Below, piece after piece: positions 57,351 through 64,000 of a stretch of DNA of 64,000 bases. Position 1 is the first letter of the stretch; every line of letters begins with the position of its first letter. The stretch is from Hondaea fermentalgiana (taxonomy: Eukaryota; Sar; Bigyra; Thraustochytrida; Thraustochytriidae), in contig NPFB01000061.1 of NCBI GenBank assembly GCA_014084085.1, forward strand, positions 1 to 64,000, given 5' to 3'. The notes under the pieces were generated by a model. That model searched no databases and was not told the origin of the DNA. It was given only the letters and a program-made list of their open reading frames with translations. Made by a program: the position numbers and the translations under genes.

Positions 57351-59662
57351 ATGTCGGGCACAGCAGCGTCAGTTTTGTCGTCGCTCGCCGATGGAGGTCC
57401 CGACGTGCCTCTGCAGCAGCCGCCAGACCTGAGCCAGGCCGAGGTGGACTTGCAGAGCGTGCTCGAGGTGGCTCGTGAGGGCTTGTTTGCTGTCGTCGAC
57501 GCCTGTCAAGTAAGTTTCCAGCACGGCGAAGGCCCATCCAGTCGAACGAGGTGGGGTTTTCTTTGACACTCACGACCCTATGGGGGGGCGTCTCTTTTCT
57601 TTTTTTCTTTTCGCAGGGCGACAAGTGCCTCGTTTTCGACCCAAGTGTGGCTGGGCCGCTCAAGCTCGTGCTCGTCGAGGGCTCAAATAAGCTGCGAGAG
57701 CACGGCGTCGTGAATGTGGAGGAGCTAAATTGGACCGACCTCGAAGTCGCCTGCGACAATATCATCTACATTGTTCGGCCAGAGGCCAAGATGGCGCATC
57801 AAATTGCATCACAAGTCTCACAGAGCGGACACAAGTACAAGTTTCAGATCCACTTTGTTCCAAAGCGCTCATTTCTGTGTGACCAGATCTTGCGCGATCA
57901 CGGCGTCTTTGATGTACTGAAAAACAACATGTACGAGTATCCCCTGGGCTTCATTCCGTACGACACGGATGTGCTCTCCCTTGGACTTGAATCCTCCTTT
58001 GCGCAAGTGAATCTACAAAAGGATGACTCAACGCTCATGTACGCCGCGCGTGCACTCTTGCAGCTGCAGGACACGCTCGGGCCCGTGCGGAACATTCAGG
58101 TCAAGGGGGACCAGAGCAAAAAGGTGCTCGACATGGTCCTTCGCATGCGTCTCGAGGCCGAAGAAGAGCTTGCTACGCGGACGCTCGATCGAGAAATGGG
58201 CAGTCTCTCTGCCGAGGAGGACGATGACGACGATTCGGAATTTGACGAGGCCGAGACGGACGAAAGCGGCGATGGAGGACCGCGCCGTGGGGCCGCGCGG
58301 GGACTCAATATGGACAGCCTTTTTGCCGAGGTGGAACGCCTCGGACCGAATGCTAGCGCGCAGGATCTCGAAGACGTTCTCAAGAGCGACATCGACTTTG
58401 CAACCAAGCGTGTGGCCGCGCAAGAAGGAAGCAGCATCGGACAGATCGACACGCTCTTGCTCATCGACCGCAACCTTGACCTTGTTACACCCATGTGCAC
58501 GGCGCTCACGTACGAGTCAATCATCGACAAGCTAATGGGCATTCGGAATGGACACGTTATGCTTGACGCCGATTTGATAGACCCAGCGACTGCGGCAAAC
58601 TCTGCGGCAGCTGCACGACCCGGGGCAAGGCAGCAGCAGTTAAGCGGAACTGCAGGTGGAGGCGGCGGCCGACGGCCTGCCAAACTGTCCATGTCACTGA
58701 ACTCCGCGGACCGCATCTACCGCGAGATCCGAGACATGAACGTCGATGTGGTAATGGTGTTTCTGAACAAGCGTGCTCGCGAGATGCATGATCGCTGGCA
58801 AGACACCAAGGCTGGCAAGGTGGAGGAGCTTCACAAGTACGTGCATACCAGCCTACTCGACCACGTCCAAGACAGTCAGCTGCTTCCTCGGCACATCAGC
58901 ATCGTCAATCGTATTCGCGATACCGTGTACGACTTGCCCTTTCGCAAAATGTGGATGGTGGAGCGCGAGATGCTCGAAGGGAGCAATCACACAAAGTACA
59001 TTGAAGAATGTATTGCGCGGCAAGAACCGTGGACAAAGGTGCTTCGTCTTGCATGCTTACAATCGCTCGTGCTCAATGGATTCTCGCAGAGCGCTCTCGA
59101 CGCGCTGCGGCGAAGCATCGTTCAGACCTACGGCTTTGAGTTGCTCTTCACCTTGGAGAATCTCGAAAAGCTTGGCATGCTTAAAAAACGTGGGGCTTCG
59201 AGTGCCTGGTCGTCGCTTGTGTCGACCTTTCGACTCATTCCCCCTTCTGTGAATGCAAACGAGGCCGAGCCCGATGACATCGCCTACGTCACGTCTGGGT
59301 ATGCACCATTGAGCGTCCGTCTTGTGGAGTTGGCGATTCGTCCGGGTTGGGAAAAGTCCAAGGATGTGATGAAACGTTTGCCAGGTCGAACAATTTACAA
59401 GGTCAAGCAGCCCGGTGTTCGTCTTCTACCCGAAAATTCGGGCGCCACGTCAGAATCTGCAGGCGCGCCGAAGCCCCCCAAAAAGGTCATGCTCGTGTTT
59501 TTCACAGGTGGCGTGACCTTTGCTGAGATCGCTGCGCTTCGCTTCGTTTCGCAGCAAGCGGATTGCCCATATCGTCTCGTGATTGCGTCGACGGCATTTG
59601 TGAATGGCAAGACCTTCTTGCAGTCTCTTGTGCACGACGTGGAGAACAATTTGCAGAGGTAG
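57351..59662 (+). CDS. VPS33: VPS33 Sec1/Munc18-family protein (two exons)
   Basis: 734 residues from join(57351..57509, 57617..59662). VPS33 is the SM subunit of HOPS/CORVET, clamping SNAREs for endosome and vacuole fusion. Exon 1 (53 codons) ends VVDACQ. A 107-bp intron with GTAAGT donor and a pyrimidine-rich TTTTCGCAG acceptor follows, and exon 2 resumes GDKCLVFDPSVAGPLKL in phase 0. Family blocks are FVPKRSLLC-like VPKRSFLCDQIL, YPLGFIPYDTDVLSL, DTLLLIDRNLDLVTPM, LPRHISIVNRI, and the diagnostic VFFTGGVTFAEIAALRF with VNGKTFLQSL at the end. An acidic insert (about 220-250) and a Gly/Gln insert (near 355) are not typical. Exon 1 matches the VPS33 N-terminal helix in position. Confidence 0.94.
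57510..57616 (+). other. Spliceosomal intron in VPS33
   Basis: 107 bp, GTAAGT donor and a T-rich tract before CAG acceptor. Splicing joins two frames into a complete SM-protein N-terminus; without it the upstream helix is lost. Confidence 0.9.
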
Positions 59663-60051
59663 GAAGGCTGGTTGGGAGGGAGACGCAGACTGGAGGTCAT
59701 GCAGAGGACAAGCGCAGAGACCTTGCTGCTTTGAGCCACGGACATTGGTTGAGCTGGCTTCGATGGTAAGGCACGCACTTGAAATATTTTGAAGCAACGG
59801 ATGGTCTGGGTCTCTTTCCTTTCTTTTCTTACTTTTGCTTTTTTGTTTGTTTTCTAAACCCTACTCGTTATAAAGCTAGATGGTGGAGTTGTGTGCTGAT
59901 ACATGTTTGGCTTGAAGCTTGAACCAGGACTTGATGTCAGTGTTTCATAGGATTCACGATATTCAGCGAGACGCAACACGTCGATGGACCGCTGCAAAAG
60001 AAGAAGAAGAAGAAGAGAAAAAGGTGCTGCACACTCGTAAAGTAGTACTTT
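59663..60051. other. Convergent 3' intergenic region
   Basis: About 390 bp, T-rich near 59815-59860, with a GAAGAA cluster near 60000. No gene is seen. Confidence 0.6.
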
Positions 60052-61443
60052 TTAAATTGCTGGATTGCGGTGCATGTATGGCAAGTTGTAAGTCTCGTCC
60101 TTCTTGGTAAGCCTTTTTCGGCCGTCTTCATGGATGCGAACGATGCGCGGCGGTGGGACGACGGACATTTCGTCATCATCGTCGTCGGCCTCGGCGATTT
60201 CCTCAATCCTCCTGAGCGACGCAGAATTCGGATCCACACCAAGGCTCTCCGCAACCTTGGCGATGGACTTTGCAGAGTGAATCTGCTTGAGGCTTTTGAC
60301 GGAAGAGGCCGAGAGGATAGAACGTCCGGACGCAACGCTCGCAACCTCGTCAGCACGCTCGTCATCGCTCTGGTCAGCGCGAATGCTATGGTTCCATTCG
60401 GCAGCCTTTTCCTCGGCTGCCTCGCGCCTTGCGCGCCACTGCTCGCGAATATTGGCAGCGGACTTGCGCAGAGCGCCCGTGGCACCCGCTGTAAGAAATT
60501 CGCGAAGCTCCGTTGTGGTCACACTCATGGCATCACCGTTGTCGCTGCCTGCCTCGGGGTGTTTCGATTCGTCATGCAATAGAAACATGCTATCAATCTT
60601 GTCGTCGCCGTTGCCGTCAACATCATCTTCGTATTTTTCCTCGCTGCGTTTGATGCGGTCAACGCGCGATTTAGCCGCCTTGAGAGCAGACCGCACCTCA
60701 AGGTCGTTGATAAAGCTATCAAAGTCGAGTTCCTTGGCAAAGTTGAGAAGGTCTTCGGCTTCGTAGTCCTCGAGCTCCTCCACTGCGTCTTTAGTGAGTG
60801 CCCATTTGGGACGCGCCTGGAGTGTCTTCTTGCTCCGCCGCGAAGGCTCTGGTCCGTCACTTTCGGTGTCGTCCGTCTTCGACTCTTGGTTGGAAGACGA
60901 AGCATACTGGGAGCGAGTTTCATGATGACGGCGGTCGTTTTCGTCAGATGTTTTCCTTTCTGCTTGGTCGCTTGTGCTTTCGAAATCGTAGTTGTCATCA
61001 TCGTCGTTGCGCTTTTGTTCATCGGCGCTGGGAGGACGACTTGCCCCGCGAGGGTTGAAGTCCTCGCCCTTGCGGGCTTTGACAACCATTTCACGGCGCC
61101 TGCGCCACTTTTCACGCGCTGCTGCGCGTCTCTGCTCTTTCTCCTGCGCCTCGCGCGTAATTTCTTCTTGCATGGAGACCTTTTGCTTGTGCAAGTCGGC
61201 AAGAAATCTGAGATGCTTGGAAAAAGCTGTATCCTTCTTGCTACGCTCGACAACGACGTTGGGCGGGTGACGGATTGGGTTGAGACCGATTTTCTCTGAA
61301 ATGCCGCACGATGTCTTGAAAGGCGGCTGTTTGTTGGCGCTTGCCTTGTGCGCCTTTTTCGCTGCGTGTGAGACGCCGCCAAAGGGCCGATTGCACAGCA
61401 TCACGCCTTTGTAGTTCCCGATCGCCGCGCCATGACCCTCCAT
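60052..61443 (-). CDS. Charged coiled-coil protein with conserved-looking N-terminus, function unknown
   Basis: 463 residues from the ATG giving MEGHGAAIGNYKGVMLCNRP. The N-terminal block (YKGVMLCNRPFGG) is followed by KIGLNPIRHPPN, and both look like conserved linear motifs. A basic helix (EEITREAQEKEQRRAAAREK, WRRRREMV) comes next, then a disordered Asp/Ser-rich part. A compact helical segment (KWALTKDAVEELEDYEAEDL, LLNFAKELDFDSFINDLEVR) and a C-terminal tail ending YNLPYMHRNPAI complete it. The design is typical of flagellar coiled-coil proteins and would fit the DNAAF1 gene 8 kb away, but I cannot name a family. The longer frame begins with GTG. Confidence 0.65.
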   Translation of the reverse strand: MEGHGAAIGNYKGVMLCNRPFGGVSHAAKKAHKASANKQPPFKTSCGISEKIGLNPIRHPPNVVVERSKKDTAFSKHLRFLADLHKQKVSMQEEITREAQEKEQRRAAAREKWRRRREMVVKARKGEDFNPRGASRPPSADEQKRNDDDDNYDFESTSDQAERKTSDENDRRHHETRSQYASSSNQESKTDDTESDGPEPSRRSKKTLQARPKWALTKDAVEELEDYEAEDLLNFAKELDFDSFINDLEVRSALKAAKSRVDRIKRSEEKYEDDVDGNGDDKIDSMFLLHDESKHPEAGSDNGDAMSVTTTELREFLTAGATGALRKSAANIREQWRARREAAEEKAAEWNHSIRADQSDDERADEVASVASGRSILSASSVKSLKQIHSAKSIAKVAESLGVDPNSASLRRIEEIAEADDDDDEMSVVPPPRIVRIHEDGRKRLTKKDETYNLPYMHRNPAI

Positions 61444-62187
61444 GATTGTGTCGCCCACGTGCTGTGCACGTTCGCCACCACTGCGGAACCGCCCGAGCCT
61501 TGGCTTTTGGCGTTGTGCCCTCGAGCTTGTCTCGGCGAGCGGCTCCGCGCCGCTTGCCTTGAGGTTCCTTACTTGTTTGACGGATAGCAGCTAGCTAGCT
61601 TGCTTCTTAGTCTTCACGCAGAGCTTGCATGGTTTTGCACATCCTTTTAAAGAGCGAGCGCCCGAAAGGGGTGTGTGTGTGTGTGCGCCGTTCCTCATAC
61701 TACCTTTGAACTTGAAAATAGCAGCATACACGGATGGGTAAGGCTCTTTTTCTTTTCGCTGCGTCTCAACCATGATATGCTTTTTCATTTCATTCTGCAT
61801 TGACTCTTTGCAAGCGCCTGTGTTCAAAGAGAGGAAAACGAACTTTGTACGACGTGCACGCAAGTTCAGTATTCCGGGCCCGCCCAGGTCCGCGGCACCA
61901 GCGACGGTGGCGGCGGCGGGGGCGCGCGTGCCGGTTCACCGGATCTATTTGTTTCGCATTCCCAGAACGGAAATCCGGGCGCCGGCCCGGATTTCCGCGT
62001 ATCTGGTGGGTGGCAAGGCGAGCCCCGCCAAAGCTTTATTTTCGTTGCAGCAGCAGCGGAAGCCAAGCGCGCGCACCGGCTGCTGGCACGCGAGGGACGG
62101 GCGCGGCGGCAAGTAAGTCGCCGCACAGCACGCGCCGCGGCGTGGCAGCTGCCCTCCGACCCCGGGGCTCTCGCCGAGCAAGAGGAG
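61444..62187. promoter_or_regulatory. Divergent intergenic region upstream of JmjC gene
   Basis: About 740 bp between head-to-head genes. The JmjC frame is open back to 61803 but has no ATG before 62188. A GTAAGT near 62111 could be a donor of an untranslated exon. A (GT)n tract lies near 61672-61685. Confidence 0.4.
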
Positions 62188-64000
62188 ATGAAGAAGTCGC
62201 GCCCGGACCACGCCGGGGACGTCTCGCAGGGGACGCGGCAGCCCGGACGGAGCCGCACGGAGGGCACCGACAGCGTGAGCTGGCTGCTGGGCCCGCTCGT
62301 GTCTGCGGAGCACTTCATCGAGAGCGTCTGGCAGAAAGAGGCCCTGCACGTGTCCAGAGTCGACCTCGCCGGCAAGGAGGATGAGGAGGAACAGGCCAAA
62401 GAAGACGCCCAGTCCAAGAGCAAGTCGAGCTCGGCGCGCAAGAGGGGTGGGCGCAAACGCAAGGGCGCAAGGGCCGCGGCCAACTCCGCCAATGACGAAG
62501 AGACGCAATCCGACGCCCAGGGTGCAGACAAGCTCCCGGACGATCTCGCGTCGCGGCTCTTTAGCGTGGAAGACCTCATCAAACTGGTCAAGTCGCACAA
62601 GTTTGTGTACGGGCGCGATCTCAATGTCGTGTCCTGTGCCGACGGCAAAACGAAAGAGGTGATGCACAAAGTGGGTGCTCCAGTCACGGAAAAGTCGATG
62701 CGAGCCCACCTTAAGTCATCTACGGTTCAATTTTTCCAGCCACAGCGCTATGTCAATGCACTGTGGAAACACATGGCAAGTCTTGAGGCGGACTTTGATG
62801 CGCTCTGGGGAGCCAACGTGTACATTACGCCCCCTGGGACCCAGGGTTTAGCCCCGCACTATGACGACGTGGATGTCTTTGTGCTGCAGTGTGCAGGCGA
62901 AAAGCGCTGGTTTGTGCACGACGCCGCAGAGCCGCATCAGGTGTTGGCCATGGAGTACTCTGAGGATTTGCAGCGACTCGGCAAGAAACGCATGGAGGTT
63001 GTGCTTCGGCCTGGCGACCTCTTGTACCTACCGCGCGGTACGACGCATTATGCCCAGGCAGAGGGTTCGGAGCACTCGGTACACATTACACTTTCGACGC
63101 ATCAGAATCAGACTTTTTATAACTTTTTGGAGGCATCCTTTACCAAGCTACTCGACGCAGCAGCCTCGTCGGACGTTCGCTTTCGCCGCGGCCTTCCTGT
63201 GGGCTACCTTGCGAACAATGGCACGCTGGGGAAAACGAGCGCAGCCGGCCCTGGCAGCAAGATGCTTTCCACGATGGTTTCGCTGCTTCGCTCCATGACT
63301 GACGAGCTTTCCTCTTCGGATCCAATGGAGGACGGCTCGGTGACGCAAGCCTATCACGAGGCCGTCGATGACTTTGCATCTGACTTTATGCTCGGCCGTC
63401 TTCCTCCTTTTGCAAGATCCTCGTGCAAGACGCAGGTGGCACCTTTGCAGTCCACGGACAAGGTCCGCGTGCTCGATCCTAGATACCTTCTCTTGCGTCT
63501 CGTGGATCTTGCTGACGAAGAAGATGAAGGAGAAGAGGAAGACGACGACGGCGAAGAAGGAGAAGGGGACGACGACAACGACGAGGACGACGACGAGGAC
63601 GAGGAAGGAAAAGAAGAAGCAGGGGAGGAGGAAGACGAGGAAGTTGACACGTCGGGCGCCGATGCTGGAAAAAAGGAAGCCACCCGTGATGAGAACGCCA
63701 CATCTGGGCCACAGAACGGAAACGGGTCCTCGACAAGGTCGAAAGCGGCAGGGTCCTCGAGAGGCGATGGGCAGAATGGCTCTTCACCTGAGAAAGGCAC
63801 CGGTGATGCGCAGAAGGAAGAAGCTGGAGCGAGAGATAAGATGAGAGATGCGAATGGCGCTGAAAATTATGCAGCAGAGGAGGAAGAAGATCCTGATGAG
63901 GGGGGTGACGAAGTGCTTCGAGTATACTTTTCGCATGCGAACAAACGCGAGAATCACATGGGCCCTCCTGGACCCATTGACAAGAGTCAGTTCATGGACG
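62188..64000 (+). CDS. JmjC ribosomal oxygenase (RIOX/NO66-MINA53 type), 3' end beyond window
   Basis: 604 codons are visible, running off the window. RIOX proteins are 2-oxoglutarate/Fe(II) dioxygenases that hydroxylate a histidine of ribosomal proteins in the nucleolus. After a basic start, SWLLGPLVSAEHFIESVWQK matches the family entry. A Lys/Arg-rich insert (SARKRGGRKRKGARAA) looks like a nucleolar signal. The JmjC core has the iron ligands His224 and Asp226 (APHYDDVDVFVLQ) and His287 (PRGTTHYAQ), with GEKRWFVHD between. After the dimerisation region comes an Asp/Glu-rich insert of more than 80 residues (from about 63520). The winged-helix-like part EVLRVYFSHANKREN then starts. The start is the first ATG in frame. 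Confidence 0.9.
   Translation, partial: MKKSRPDHAGDVSQGTRQPGRSRTEGTDSVSWLLGPLVSAEHFIESVWQKEALHVSRVDLAGKEDEEEQAKEDAQSKSKSSSARKRGGRKRKGARAAANSANDEETQSDAQGADKLPDDLASRLFSVEDLIKLVKSHKFVYGRDLNVVSCADGKTKEVMHKVGAPVTEKSMRAHLKSSTVQFFQPQRYVNALWKHMASLEADFDALWGANVYITPPGTQGLAPHYDDVDVFVLQCAGEKRWFVHDAAEPHQVLAMEYSEDLQRLGKKRMEVVLRPGDLLYLPRGTTHYAQAEGSEHSVHITLSTHQNQTFYNFLEASFTKLLDAAASSDVRFRRGLPVGYLANNGTLGKTSAAGPGSKMLSTMVSLLRSMTDELSSSDPMEDGSVTQAYHEAVDDFASDFMLGRLPPFARSSCKTQVAPLQSTDKVRVLDPRYLLLRLVDLADEEDEGEEEDDDGEEGEGDDDNDEDDDEDEEGKEEAGEEEDEEVDTSGADAGKKEATRDENATSGPQNGNGSSTRSKAAGSSRGDGQNGSSPEKGTGDAQKEEAGARDKMRDANGAENYAAEEEEDPDEGGDEVLRVYFSHANKRENHMGPPGPIDKSQFMD

Noticed and set aside
1..64000. CRISPR arrays, rRNA genes, telomere repeats, operons
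   Set aside because: None was seen; the spaced repeats present are coding repeats or microsatellites.

Overview
The window is nuclear DNA from a unicellular, flagellated eukaryote with compact, mostly intron-poor genes. The evidence is a full set of eukaryotic cell-biology proteins: KDEL receptor, glucosidase II beta, membrin SNARE, VPS33, Nup107, PHO88/SND3 and the dynein-arm assembly factor DNAAF1. Pol III tRNA genes and one clear GT-AG spliceosomal intron (in VPS33) agree with this. Acidic, poly-Ser and poly-Gln tracts, a plant/protist-type topoisomerase VI subunit A, many head-to-head gene pairs and abundant 4-bp microsatellites suggest a stramenopile such as a thraustochytrid. That placement is inference and was not tested. 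The assembly has one 100-N gap (22500-22599), immediately next to a tRNA gene.

Layout. 0-9 kb: two tandem tRNA-Gln(CUG) genes, an acidic coiled-coil protein, a NIPA-type Mg2+ transporter, a PH/ankyrin/FYVE protein ending in an R-SNARE-like helix, and a Q-rich protein. 9-17.5 kb: an unknown protein, a very acidic protein with repeated FGDF adaptin-ear motifs, PHO88/SND3 and the KDEL receptor. 17.5-23 kb: a SAP/AT-hook chromatin protein, a 2.3 kb gene-free microsatellite-rich stretch, the gap and a third tRNA-Gln. 23-32.5 kb: an alditol-oxidase-like flavoprotein, a low-complexity protein with a Cys-rich hydrophobic tail, a small basic protein, an 855-residue coiled coil built of 35-residue repeats, a histidine phosphatase and an unusual CDF transporter. 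32.9-40.7 kb: glucosidase II beta and chitobiase (divergent), topoisomerase VI A and a TBC1D23-like protein (divergent). 40.7-41.9 kb: an AT-richer island with broken reading frames. 41.9-64 kb: an ARM/HEAT-like protein and membrin (divergent), Nup107, DNAAF1 and a UBA-containing protein kinase (divergent), two unknown basic/charged proteins, VPS33, and the 5' part of a JmjC ribosomal oxygenase cut by the window end.

How the genes relate. There are no operons; neighbours are mainly divergent or convergent single genes. Secretory and endosomal functions are strikingly common: ER targeting, ER retrieval, N-glycan trimming, lysosomal chitobiose cleavage, ER-Golgi SNARE, HOPS/CORVET tethering, a TBC protein, a clathrin-adaptor accessory protein and the FYVE/R-SNARE protein. 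Most assignments rest on recognisable motifs and remembered family architecture; no database search was run. Starts were moved to in-frame ATG codons wherever the longest open frame began with GTG, TTG or antisense to another gene.
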